From: Timonella corticicola
GTDB taxonomy: Bacteria; Actinomycetota; Actinomycetes; Actinomycetales; Cellulomonadaceae
Assembly: GCF_042683685.1 (NCBI RefSeq)
Contig: NZ_JBHUOP010000003.1
Location: 545,698 to 609,697, forward strand
Direction: 5' to 3'
Length of the DNA stretch: 64,000 bases
Part shown: positions 32,179-40,643 of the stretch, in pieces
How positions within the stretch are numbered: the first letter of the stretch is position 1
Layout: every line of letters begins with the position of its first letter
Position numbers and translations under genes: made by a program
The notes under the pieces: model-generated
Seen by the model: only the letters and a program-made list of their open reading frames with translations
What the model was told of the DNA's origin: nothing
The model's database searches: none

Positions 32179-33686
32179 TACGCGTCCTTAATTGCTTGGG
32201 CGGGGGATGCCGGGTAGGCATCGCTCCCGCGATTTTCTCGCACTTCGATGCCGTTTGGGGCACCAGAAGTGAATTCTACTGATGAAAAGTTTTCAGCAAC
32301 AGTGCCACTTGGTGTGTGAGACCCCACTGCGCCGATCATTCCTTTGATGGCAGTTGCGAGGATGATCAGTGCGATCACACCTAACATCGTCATCCCGACT
32401 ACTCCGAGCGCTTTGACGCGCTCAAGAAAACCCTGTGGTTCTGCGGTGGTTCTGTGTGCTTCCTGGCGACGATCCGGTCTACCCCCAGCGCCACCTGGCG
32501 CGGTGTGGGTTGTCGCGCGGCGGCTGCCGCCACCGCTGTCGGTGGCACGGCGAGTCGTGTCTGCCCGATAGGTTGGAACTGCGGCCGCGTGTGACTCTTG
32601 ACGTGGGGAAGGGGTGTTTGTCGGTCCCTGCTCCGCACGGTATGAGCGGGGCCGGACTGTCGCGGGTGGGTTACTTGCCGCTGCGCGGCTTCCAACGGCA
32701 CCACCCGATGGCTGCCACGTCGTGTGCGGAGCCGCCGAACTCGCCGATTGCGCGGAACGCAACTGCGGTCCAAGATCTTCGACGGCCTTATCGCGGGAGG
32801 GCGCAAGGCCATGGCTCACGGGTGAGGCCGCAGAGGTACGTGCGGTGCTCTTCCAGGGGTTGGCAGCGATCTCTTGGGCGAGGCCTTCGAAAGTATGCGC
32901 GAGTGCTGCACCCGAGCGGGGACGCTCCAGGGGGTCCTTTGAGAGCATCCGCATGACGAGGTTCGCCAGTTCTGCGTGCGTCGTACGTGGGAGCGGCGGA
33001 ACTGGTTCATTGACATGTGCCACTGCAATGTCCACCGGAGTCTTGCCTGTGAACGGTCTGTTGCCCGCGATCGCTTCATAGGCGACGATTCCAAGGGCGT
33101 AGATGTCCGAGGCACCCGTTGCCGGACGTCCGATCGCCTGTTCAGGGGAGAGATACTGGGCCGTGCCCATGACCATTCCGGCGGCGGTCATCGGCACCTG
33201 GTTGGCGGCCAGGGAGACCCCGAAGTCGGTGATCTTCACATCGCCTGAGTGCTCGATGATGATGTTGCCCGGTTTGATGTCGCGGTGCACCACGCCCCCC
33301 ACGTGAGCCGCATGAAGCGCACGCGAGGTTTGGGAGAGGATCGTGAGCAGTCTGCCCAGCGGCAGAACCGGTTCGCGTTCGAGCAGGTCTGACATCGGCT
33401 CACCGTGCACGAGTTCCATCACCAGGTAGGCGGAACCGTCCTGTTCACCGTAATCGTAGAGTTGTGCGATGTGGGCGTGCGACAGCGATGCCGCGTTGCG
33501 GGCTTCGACACGGAATCGGTTGAGGAAGTCTGCATTGCCCACAAACTCTTCCTTGAGGACCTTGACTGCGATGTCTCGGGCGAGAGACTCATCCTTGGCA
33601 ACCCACACCTCGCCCATTCCCCCGACTGCGATCTGGCGGATCAGCCGGTAGCGTCCTCCTAGGGCGAGTCCTGCCTGGGGCTTCAC
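32178..33686 (-). CDS. pknA: Ser/Thr protein kinase PknA
   Basis: 502 residues. The kinase domain (about 10-270) has IAVGGMGEVWVAKD, AVKVLKEEF, VHRDIKPGNIII, DFGVSLAANQVPMTAAG and MGTAQYLSPEQAIGR. A 150-residue Ser/Thr/Pro/Arg-rich linker leads to one membrane helix (about 425-448, VVGMTMLGVIALIILATAIK) and a short outer tail without PASTA repeats, as expected for PknA. It phosphorylates division and envelope proteins. Both ends overlap neighbouring genes (GTGA with pbpA, TAGTG with pknB). Confidence 0.95.
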   Translation of the reverse strand: MKPQAGLALGGRYRLIRQIAVGGMGEVWVAKDESLARDIAVKVLKEEFVGNADFLNRFRVEARNAASLSHAHIAQLYDYGEQDGSAYLVMELVHGEPMSDLLEREPVLPLGRLLTILSQTSRALHAAHVGGVVHRDIKPGNIIIEHSGDVKITDFGVSLAANQVPMTAAGMVMGTAQYLSPEQAIGRPATGASDIYALGIVAYEAIAGNRPFTGKTPVDIAVAHVNEPVPPLPRTTHAELANLVMRMLSKDPLERPRSGAALAHTFEGLAQEIAANPWKSTARTSAASPVSHGLAPSRDKAVEDLGPQLRSAQSASSAAPHTTWQPSGGAVGSRAAASNPPATVRPRSYRAEQGPTNTPSPRQESHAAAVPTYRADTTRRATDSGGGSRRATTHTAPGGAGGRPDRRQEAHRTTAEPQGFLERVKALGVVGMTMLGVIALIILATAIKGMIGAVGSHTPSGTVAENFSSVEFTSGAPNGIEVRENRGSDAYPASPAQAIKDA

Positions 33687-35134
33687 TGGTCCAACACCGC
33701 CTTGATGACGGCGCGGGCGATTGGTGCCGCGACGCGACCACCGGTTGCCTCGCTTCCGGCGGTACCGCCGTTCTCGACGACTACCGCCACAGCAATTTCA
33801 GGATCATCCGCTGGGGCAAACGCTGTGAACCAGGCGTGTGGCGCGGCGTCGCCTCCGGTCTCCGCGGTTCCCGTCTTTCCTGCCACCTGGATTCCAGACA
33901 GTTGCGCAGATGTTCCCGTACCGTTCTCAACGACCCCGACCATCATCTCGGTCAGTTGGCGTGCTGTCGAGGAGGACACCGCACGGCCCAGTTCCTGAGG
34001 CTTGGTCTCGGAAACAACTGACAGGTCAGCGGTGCGAACCCGGTCCACGAGGTAAGGCTGCATGAGCACGCCGTCGTTGGCGATGGCAGCACTCATCATC
34101 GCAACCTGCAACGGGGTCACGCGTACATCCTGCTGGCCGATCGCCGAAATCGCGACCTGTGCGTCATTCTGCCCGGTGGGGTAGCGGCTGATCGCCGCTG
34201 ACATCGGGACCTGGATCTCCTGCTCGAATCCGAAGGCCTGGGCCTGCTTGGCCAGTTCCTCCTCGCCAAGCTCGTTGCCAAGAGCCGCGAATGCGGTATT
34301 GCATGAGATCCGCAGAGCATTTGCCAAAGACATGTGGCCCGATGCGGCACACTGGGAACCACCGAAGTTGCGCAGGTCAGTTGTGGTGCCTGGTAGGCGG
34401 TAGGTGTCCGGAGCATCGATCTCGGTCTCGGCGCTCATGCCGTTTTCGAGTGCCGCTGCCGTGGTCACGAGCTTGAATACCGAACCGGGTGGATAGGTGT
34501 CGCCAGCGAGTGCGCGGTTCACAAGCGGTTTTCCTGGATCGGCCAGTAGCTTCTCGTAGGCTTCCACAACCTCCTTGGAGGAGTGTCCCGCAAGGTCGCT
34601 CGGATCGAATGACGGCTTCGAGACAAGCGCCAGGATGCGTCCAGTCTTCACCTCGATTGCGACTGCCGCACCGCGCTGATCTCCCAACGCATCGTATGCA
34701 GCCCGCTGAGCCTTCTCGTCGATAGTCAGTTCCACCGCAGACCCTTGGGGGTCCGCGCCCGTGATCAAGTGCTCGATGCGGTTCAACCACAGCGAATCCG
34801 AGGTCCCGTTCAGGTACTCATTCGAGGCTCGTTCAATACCGGTCGGGCTGTACACGATCGAGTAGTAGCCGGTGACCGGTGCGTACAGTGCACCGTACGG
34901 GTACTCGCGTTGATACTTAAAGGCATCGTTGACAGGCGTGGATGCCACGATCTCCTTGCCATCGACCACGATCGGGCCGCGGTTTGTACCGTATTCGCGG
35001 TATAGGCTCCGCGTATTGCGCGAGTCCGCATTCAACTCGGCAGCGTTGAAGAACTGCGTCCAAGTCACCGAGCCGAACAGTCCGACGAACATGACGAGCG
35101 AGATCACCCACAGGCGGCGTAGTGGCTTGTTCAC
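33683..35134 (-). CDS. pbpA: Penicillin-binding protein 2 (PbpA)
   Basis: 483 residues: a short cytosolic start, one membrane helix (LWVISLVMFVGLFGSVTWTQ), the dimerisation region (RGPIVVDGKEIVAS) and a C-terminal transpeptidase. Active-site motifs are SVFK in TYPPGSVFKLVT (about residue 217, most homologues have STFK/SVFK), SCN in RISCNTAFAAL (about 276), and KTG in VAGKTGTAE (about 418). It cross-links peptidoglycan at the outer face of the membrane with RodA as the polymerase. Start GTG overlaps the rodA stop (GTGA). Confidence 0.95.
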   Translation of the reverse strand: MNKPLRRLWVISLVMFVGLFGSVTWTQFFNAAELNADSRNTRSLYREYGTNRGPIVVDGKEIVASTPVNDAFKYQREYPYGALYAPVTGYYSIVYSPTGIERASNEYLNGTSDSLWLNRIEHLITGADPQGSAVELTIDEKAQRAAYDALGDQRGAAVAIEVKTGRILALVSKPSFDPSDLAGHSSKEVVEAYEKLLADPGKPLVNRALAGDTYPPGSVFKLVTTAAALENGMSAETEIDAPDTYRLPGTTTDLRNFGGSQCAASGHMSLANALRISCNTAFAALGNELGEEELAKQAQAFGFEQEIQVPMSAAISRYPTGQNDAQVAISAIGQQDVRVTPLQVAMMSAAIANDGVLMQPYLVDRVRTADLSVVSETKPQELGRAVSSSTARQLTEMMVGVVENGTGTSAQLSGIQVAGKTGTAETGGDAAPHAWFTAFAPADDPEIAVAVVVENGGTAGSEATGGRVAAPIARAVIKAVLDQ

Positions 35135-36822
35135 TGCTCGCTCCTCTCGTCGTGTTCGGGCTGCGGTACAGGTGGAACGGGAGACGTTGGCTCCGGCGGG
35201 GCGGGAGGCGCTGGTGGTATTGGTGGAACAGACTGCGTCGCGGGGCCACCTACGCGGTGTACCTCGGTGTGCTGGGCATCGGACCCCGTAAACGGAGCGG
35301 CGGAGCTGTCGCTGTTCGCGTACGACTTGGTGCTACGGCGCACGAATACGCCGGTGTTCTGGGTCGATACGCCACCAACCTCGCCCAGATACTGTACGGA
35401 CTCACCGGGAACCCGGCGCTCAAGTGGTGAGTCGGAGGTATCCGGTTCAACGATCGCCGGTTGCTCGGGTTCCTCCGCCGAGGAGTGACCGCGTAGCGGA
35501 AGCGGGACCGGACGGCGGGCGTTATCCGAGATACGGAGCAAGATCGCGATGATGATCCAGTTGGCCAGTAGGGATGAGCCACCGTAGGCCAAGAACGGAG
35601 TGGTCAGACCCGTCAGCGGGATCAGGCGGGTGACGCCGCCGATCACCACGAAGCACTGCCAGGCCACAACGAACGCGAGTCCTCCCGCGAGCAATTTGCC
35701 GAACCCATCCCGGGTTGACAGGGCAATACGGAAGCCGCGCTGGATGATCAGCATGTAGATCACGAAGATCGCGAACAGACCGACAAGCCCAAGTTCCTCG
35801 CCGAGGGACGGAATGATGAAGTCCGAGTAGGAGAAGGTCGTCGTGGCCGGATAGCCTTGACCCCACCCAGTTCCAAAGATGCCGCCACTCGCCATGCCAA
35901 ACAGGCCGCGCACCAACTGACCAGATCCACCCCACGCGTTATAGACCTCGGGGTCCATCGCATTGAGCCAGCCATTGAACCGGTTCTGAACGTGGGAGAA
36001 GTTTGCGAGCACCACGGATGCGCCTGCTCCAAACAACAGGCCACCGATGATGATCCAACTGGTGCGTTCCGTTGCCACATAGAGCATTGCCACGAACAGG
36101 CCGAAGAACAGCAGCGAGGTACCCAGATCACGCTGGAAGATGAGGATGCCGAGCGAGGCGACCCAGACCAGGATGATCGGTCCGAAATCGCGCATGCGCG
36201 GCAGATGTAGTCCAAGGAATCGCGGTCCACCGATTGCGAGCCGGTCGCGGTTGTCCACCAGGTAGGCGGCAAAGAAGATCGCCAGGAAGATCTTGGAGAG
36301 CTCAGCGGGCTGCAGCGAGAACGGTCCGATCCTGATCCAGATGTTTGCTCCGTAGATCGACCATCCCAAGCCAGGGATCAGTGGTGATACCGCAAGCAGC
36401 AGACCAATGACCATCGAGACATATGAGTACCGTCGCAGCAGACGGTGATCCCGCATGAGGATCAGGAAGAGGCAGGCAGACGCGACCCCAACGCCAGTCC
36501 ACATGACCTGCCTCGTTGCCAGGGAGGTGTCTGAACTCAGGTCAATGCGGTAGATCATCGCAAGGCCGATGAAGTTCAGCACCAACACGAGCGGGATGAG
36601 TAGTGGGTCGGCGAACTTGGCGGCGCGGCGCACAACCACGTGCAGTACCAGCGCGATCCCTGCCATGGCACCCGAATACAGGTAGAACTGCTCAGGCAGT
36701 TTCCCCTCGCGTGCGAACCCGATGTTGGCATACGCGAACATCCCAATGGCCAGCGCCATCAGGATCAGGAAAAACTCGCTGCCGCGGCGGGCGCGGAGCT
36801 GCGGGGTTTCGGCGGTCGACAT
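35131..36822 (-). CDS. rodA: SEDS peptidoglycan glycosyltransferase RodA/FtsW
   Basis: About 563 residues (ATG 36822; GTG 36825 also possible). Ten membrane segments with the SEDS signatures GWSIYGANIWIRIGPFSLQP followed by AELSKIFLAIFFAAYL, FQRDLGTSLLFFGLFVAMLY, and FGTGWGQGYPATTTFSYSDF followed by IIPSLGEELGLVG. It polymerises lipid II into glycan strands together with the adjacent PbpA. The C-terminal 130 residues after SDNARRPVPLPLRG are a cytosolic Pro/Ser/Glu-rich tail ending in PPAPPAPPEPTSPVPPVPQP, longer than in typical RodA and a likely target of the neighbouring kinases. Confidence 0.94.
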   Translation of the reverse strand: MSTAETPQLRARRGSEFFLILMALAIGMFAYANIGFAREGKLPEQFYLYSGAMAGIALVLHVVVRRAAKFADPLLIPLVLVLNFIGLAMIYRIDLSSDTSLATRQVMWTGVGVASACLFLILMRDHRLLRRYSYVSMVIGLLLAVSPLIPGLGWSIYGANIWIRIGPFSLQPAELSKIFLAIFFAAYLVDNRDRLAIGGPRFLGLHLPRMRDFGPIILVWVASLGILIFQRDLGTSLLFFGLFVAMLYVATERTSWIIIGGLLFGAGASVVLANFSHVQNRFNGWLNAMDPEVYNAWGGSGQLVRGLFGMASGGIFGTGWGQGYPATTTFSYSDFIIPSLGEELGLVGLFAIFVIYMLIIQRGFRIALSTRDGFGKLLAGGLAFVVAWQCFVVIGGVTRLIPLTGLTTPFLAYGGSSLLANWIIIAILLRISDNARRPVPLPLRGHSSAEEPEQPAIVEPDTSDSPLERRVPGESVQYLGEVGGVSTQNTGVFVRRSTKSYANSDSSAAPFTGSDAQHTEVHRVGGPATQSVPPIPPAPPAPPEPTSPVPPVPQPEHDERSEQ

Positions 36823-36837
36823 CACAACTTATCTTGG

Positions 36838-38436
36838 TCAGGATGCAGGGTCGGTTACGTCTGGGGATGGGGTTTCGGTTGGATCGGTGCTGGGTGTCTC
36901 AGTCTCATTGGGGGTGACTGAGATGTCCGTGGCATTGTCCGAGGAGTCAGGATCCTCCTGCTGTGCGTCTTCCTGTGCCTTTTCCTGCTCAGCAAGTTTG
37001 TCCTGCTTGGCCTGGTCGGCGATCTCAGTTCCGAAGTGTTCGATGCGAGCGCGGGCATCGTTGAGTGACGTCGCGCGGATCGTGGAGTAGATCTGGCGGC
37101 TCATATACGGATCAAGATCATCCGGGTCAAGAACTGAACTCTCGATCACCGAAGACAGATGAACTGGGCCGACCGACTGCGGGAAGCCGTTGAAGATCGC
37201 GATCTTGCCGTCATGGACGCCGACGAAGTACTGCTGTGAACCCCAGTAGTAGGCGCCGTATCCGAGCCCTCCAAGCAGGAGGAGAGACAGACAGGTGTTC
37301 ACGAGGCCCCGCCAGAAACTGCGCCTCTTGGGTTCGGCTGCGGCCCCGGAGGAGATTGCGGCAAGAACCTCTTCATCGTCATCGTTGATGGGAGCGACAC
37401 TGGAGGCAGGACCCGATGCGCTGTCTTGTGAGGTTTCGTCGTTGGATTGCGCTGGTAGGACGAGACTTCCGGTCTGCGGCTGTGGCTCGCTGATCGGCTC
37501 GCCGGACTTACGCGCGATGGCTTGGGCGATGACGGTGTTGACGCGTTCGTTCGCGCCCACGAGCAACTTTGAGGAGTCGGAGAGCGTGGACGCCTGGTCG
37601 ATCATGACCGGAACATCGTCACCGAGGGCCACGGAGCCAACCGCGGTGGCGATGGCCTGTTTGCGTTCGGGTCCGCTCTGCGTGGGGATGACGTTGGTCG
37701 CGTCATCATCGAGTTCCACGACATCCGCGACGATGCAGGTGATGTTGTCGCTTCCACCGCCGCGCAGTGCGAGCTGGATGAGGTATTCGGAGCAGAGCTC
37801 GATATCCGCGACATCGCGGAGCGTCTGCTCAAGCGTCTCAAAGCGAACGAATCCACTCAGGCCGTCCGAGCACAGGAGCCAGCGATCTCCTGGGCGGGCC
37901 TCGCGGATCGAAAGGTCGGGGATCAGGTCGAGTTCGAAGTCGCCGAGCACCCGCATCACGACGGAGCGCTGCGGATGGGTCTCTGCCTCCTCGGGAGTGA
38001 TCTTCCCGGTGTCCACGAGGTGTTGGACGAACGTGTGGTCCTTTGTGACCTGGGTGAGCTGACCGTCACGCAGAAGGTATCCGCGCGAGTCGCCCATGTG
38101 CGCCATCGCGAGCTTGTTCTCACAGAGGAGCAGCGCTGTCACGGTCGTTCCCATACCGGAGAGCGTGATGTGGGAGCGGGCCTGTTGAACCAGGTCAATG
38201 CGTGCTCGCTCGACTGCGTCTCCGAGTCGTTCGAGCATGTCCGACGTGGAGAAGGTCTCATTGTTGAGTGGTGCCATGGACGCCACGCAGAGCGCTGAGG
38301 CCACCTCTCCGCCCGCATGCCCGCCCATGCCATCGGCAACGAGCAGGAGTTGTTCGCCCGCGAACGCGGAGTCCTGGTTGTTTGCACGAACCAAGCCCAC
38401 GTCAGACCGCGTGGAGAACCGGATACCGATTGTCAC
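36838..38436 (-). CDS. pstP: PP2C-type Ser/Thr phosphatase PstP
   Basis: 532 residues. Start GTG at 38436 after AGGTGA, 4 bases behind the fhaB stop. The PPM catalytic domain (1-235) has IGIRFSTRSDVGLVRANNQD, the metal-binding ADGMGGHAGGE, MGDSRGYLLRDGQL, LLCSDGLSGFV and GGGSDNITCIVADV. A 130-residue variable linker leads to a membrane helix (about 379-400, CLSLLLLGGLGYGAYYW) and an outer domain of about 130 residues ending in an acidic Thr/Pro tail. It dephosphorylates PknA, PknB and their targets. The longer N-terminal reading possible upstream would overlap fhaB and is rejected. Confidence 0.94.
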   Translation of the reverse strand: MTIGIRFSTRSDVGLVRANNQDSAFAGEQLLLVADGMGGHAGGEVASALCVASMAPLNNETFSTSDMLERLGDAVERARIDLVQQARSHITLSGMGTTVTALLLCENKLAMAHMGDSRGYLLRDGQLTQVTKDHTFVQHLVDTGKITPEEAETHPQRSVVMRVLGDFELDLIPDLSIREARPGDRWLLCSDGLSGFVRFETLEQTLRDVADIELCSEYLIQLALRGGGSDNITCIVADVVELDDDATNVIPTQSGPERKQAIATAVGSVALGDDVPVMIDQASTLSDSSKLLVGANERVNTVIAQAIARKSGEPISEPQPQTGSLVLPAQSNDETSQDSASGPASSVAPINDDDEEVLAAISSGAAAEPKRRSFWRGLVNTCLSLLLLGGLGYGAYYWGSQQYFVGVHDGKIAIFNGFPQSVGPVHLSSVIESSVLDPDDLDPYMSRQIYSTIRATSLNDARARIEHFGTEIADQAKQDKLAEQEKAQEDAQQEDPDSSDNATDISVTPNETETPSTDPTETPSPDVTDPAS

Positions 38437-38440
38437 GAGT

Positions 38441-38920
38441 TCACCTCTGCAACTCGATGGTGCTTTGGCCGACCCGCACGGGTATGCCAATTGGAACATT
38501 CGTGGGTTGGTGGATTCGCTCGCCATCCACGAACGTGCCATTAGTCGAGCCGAGGTCTTCCACGAGCCAGTTGTCGCCCTGCGGGAAGATGCGGGCGTGA
38601 CGCGAGGATGAATAGTCATCGTCAAGAACAAGCGTGCAACTTGGCGACCGCCCAATCAGGATCGCGGAGGACGCGAGCGGGATGGACGTGCCAAGGAGCG
38701 GCCCCTCAACCACCACCAGGCGCACGGGACGTTGCGCACGTACGGCTGGAATCGGGTCGATGGGGTCTTGCACACGAGCAATCGGTGCCTGTTGCCTAAC
38801 GGAGGCATCGAGCCGTGTGCCGTAGAGGTCACTCTTCAAAACGCGCACCACAAAATAGACGAATGCCCACAGAAGTACCAGGAATCCGAACCTAAAGAGG
38901 GTCATCGCGAGTGCGCTCAT
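38441..38920 (-). CDS. fhaB: FHA-domain membrane protein FhaB (FipA-like)
   Basis: About 159 residues from ATG 38920 (GGTGA 10 bases upstream); an earlier TTG at 38962 would overlap fhaA. One N-terminal membrane helix (LFRFGFLVLLWAFVYFVVRV) and a C-terminal FHA domain: ILIGRSPSCTLVLDDDYSSS then RHARIF, and EDLGSTNGTFVDGERIH with the phosphothreonine-binding Arg, Ser and Asn residues. FhaB/FipA binds phosphorylated divisome partners (FtsZ-FtsQ bridging in Mycobacterium). It is co-transcribed with pstP and the kinases. Confidence 0.92.
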   Translation of the reverse strand: MSALAMTLFRFGFLVLLWAFVYFVVRVLKSDLYGTRLDASVRQQAPIARVQDPIDPIPAVRAQRPVRLVVVEGPLLGTSIPLASSAILIGRSPSCTLVLDDDYSSSRHARIFPQGDNWLVEDLGSTNGTFVDGERIHQPTNVPIGIPVRVGQSTIELQR

Positions 38921-38930
38921 GTTGGGTGAA

Positions 38931-39647
38931 TCACCAATCTCCACGCTGTGTGTCATCGGCAACTCCGGTCCAGAACATGATCCGGGTGCGGCCGATTGTC
39001 AAAGAATTTCCGTCGAGAAGGGTGGCGGCCGGTACCTGATGTCCTTCAACGTACAGTCCGTTGGTGGAGCCGAGGTCGGTTGCGATCACGCCGTTTGAGG
39101 TCACCTTGATTTCGAGGTGCTTACGCGAGACGCCAGGGTCATCGACCACGATGTCCGCCTCGGTGCCGCGTCCGATCACGGTGACGGGGCCGGTCAGCAG
39201 GTAGCGTTGCCCGTCGATGTCGAGCAGCGGGTGCCGGGAACTCGGAGTGTTTGTGGTTGCGGGTGCCACATTGCCGCGCACGGATGCCGAACGTATTTGG
39301 AATCGGCCTGCGTCGAGCGTGTCCACCAGTTCAAAACTGACTACGACGGGGCCTACGAATGCGTAGTGCTGTGATGCCGCATAGTCGGTGACATTGATTG
39401 CGAGTTCATCTGCAAGGGTCTCGGCACCCCAGCTTTCGATCTGTGCGAAGTCCGCTTCGGACAGTTCGATGGTGAAGTCGTTGGGCACGACGGTGCGGGT
39501 GCGGTCCACGGATGCTGCTCGGTCGTCGACTTCGCGGCGTAGGGCGCTCGCGAGGTCTACCGGCTTGATTTCGCTGCGGAATACCTTCGAGAACGTGCTG
39601 TTCACGGCGCGTTCCACGCTTTGTTCAAACTTGTCGAGGAAACCCAC
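38931..39647 (-). CDS. fhaA: FHA-domain protein FhaA, short form
   Basis: 238 residues from the GTG at 39647, which has a perfect AAAGGAGGT site. The N-terminal DUF3662 domain (about 1-125; VGFLDKFEQSVERAVNSTFS, then KVFRSEIKPVDLASALRREV) is joined by a short TTNTPSSRHP linker to a C-terminal FHA domain (VIGRGTEADIVVDDPGVSRK, LGSTNGLYVEGHQV). In Mycobacterium FhaA is about 527 residues because of a long disordered Gln/Gly-rich linker; that linker is missing here. FhaA binds PknB-phosphorylated proteins such as the MviN pseudokinase. It is the first gene of the seven-gene operon down to pknB. Confidence 0.93.
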   Translation of the reverse strand: MGFLDKFEQSVERAVNSTFSKVFRSEIKPVDLASALRREVDDRAASVDRTRTVVPNDFTIELSEADFAQIESWGAETLADELAINVTDYAASQHYAFVGPVVVSFELVDTLDAGRFQIRSASVRGNVAPATTNTPSSRHPLLDIDGQRYLLTGPVTVIGRGTEADIVVDDPGVSRKHLEIKVTSNGVIATDLGSTNGLYVEGHQVPAATLLDGNSLTIGRTRIMFWTGVADDTQRGDW

Positions 39648-39700
39648 GGTACCTCCTTTCGCTCTCATTCGCGGTCCTGCTGAGTAACTGCATCTTTTTA

Positions 39701-39735
39701 AGCGCTGGGAGTGTGAACCCTCACACGTCAGCGCT
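39701..39735 (-). promoter_or_regulatory. Nested hairpin in the fhaA operon leader
   Basis: AGCGCTG/CAGCGCT outer arms (39701-39707 and 39729-39735) enclose GTGTGA/TCACAC (39711-39716 and 39721-39726). It lies 54-88 bases upstream of the fhaA start, where the operon promoter is expected; an operator or leader structure is possible. Confidence 0.4.
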
Positions 39736-39901
39736 GTAAACAACTGCAACGTAGATCAAAGACTACGGTGTTTCCACCTTAGACACTAAGTAGAACCGCT
39801 GGATTAGGCCAAAGAAAGGCCACACGTAATGTTATCTGTGCCGTAGTGAAGTATCACGATGTAAAGTGTGCAGGAATTGCGTGGTACAGTTTTACTCGTT
39901 C

Positions 39902-39984
39902 GCGTGTGTGGCGGAATGGCAGACGCGCTGGCTTCAGGTGCCAGTGCCCGCAAGGGCGTGGGGGTTCAAGTCCCCCCACACGCA
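39902..39984 (+). tRNA. tRNA-Leu (anticodon CAG)
   Basis: An 83-base class II tRNA: acceptor GCGTGTG with CACACGC, anticodon arm CTGGC-TTCAGGT-GCCAG giving CAG, a long variable arm (TGCCCGCAAGGGCGT) and T arm GGGGG-TTCAAGT-CCCCC, discriminator A. The CCA end is not encoded. Confidence 0.97.
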
Positions 39985-40643
39985 CGGTACAAAGCACGAT
40001 CTCGGATGGCCGGGGTCGTGCTTTTCGTTTACGGGTTCCATTTGGTGACATGCGTGTCAGAGAACCAGGTTCCGGAATGTCGGTAGGCGGGTTCCAACGG
40101 TCGTTGTGGCTCCTGATTGCTCAGGGTGTTGCAACGACCCTTGGAACTCGCCAATGTCGGTGGGCCTTTTCTGTTCCGGGTGCGTAGTTCTTACTGGGGT
40201 GGTTGGAGTAATTTCGTCCCACCGAGTCATCTGTAGGACTGAGCACTCCACTGGTTCGGATTGGCGACGAATTGGTTGCGCTGAGTGCTCCACTCTCGTT
40301 TTGCTTCACCCAACCTCACGCTATGTTTCGGGTCTGTCGGCACTGTTGCCAAACAAAACCAGAACACCGCCGACAGCGCCGCAACGACGGAAGGCGGAGG
40401 AAGGTGCGAGGTAGCGAACGAAGATCTTGGGACCATCAAATGGCGGGGAGTCTTGGGGTTTAGGGGAGTAGTGTCCGTCACATCGGCTGAAGTATTGTGG
40501 CTGAATTACTTGCCTTTTCATGAAAAATCTTCCCATATGGGTGGTTGTTCCCATGCCCTTGCTCTTGATCTATAACCTGCGCTAACGCACCGTAGGGGGT
40601 GAAGTTCACCGAACACACTTCACGCGTATCCCCAGGAGCCCTC
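39985..40643. other. 659-base gap with repeats, no supported gene
   Basis: No frame shows plausible coding. It holds a 21-base inverted repeat with two mismatches (40086-40106 with 40132-40152), a GAGCACTC/GAGTGCTC pair with CTCCACT repeated near 40240-40295, and the degenerate hairpin at 40324-40376. The last 80 bases are the leader of the next gene. Confidence 0.5.
40324..40376. repeat. Degenerate copy of the 27571 hairpin
   Basis: TGTTTCGGGTCTGTCGGC at 40324-40341 matches the left arm of the 27571 hairpin at 17 of 18 bases; CCGCCGACAG at 40367-40376 matches its right arm. Only an 8-base stem (CTGTCGGC/GCCGACAG) remains. Confidence 0.55.

Noticed and set aside
38437..38655. N-terminal extension of PstP
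   Set aside because: It would overlap the FHA domain coding region of fhaB in another frame; the GTG at 38436 has an AGGTGA site.
39711..39726. CRP site in the fhaA leader
   Set aside because: GTGTGA-ACCC-TCACAC has a 4-base centre, not the 6 bases needed between TGTGA and TCACA.
39854..40051. Minus-strand frame over tRNA-Leu
   Set aside because: It reads the antisense of the tRNA (GGLEPPRPCGHWH), again a known false pattern.
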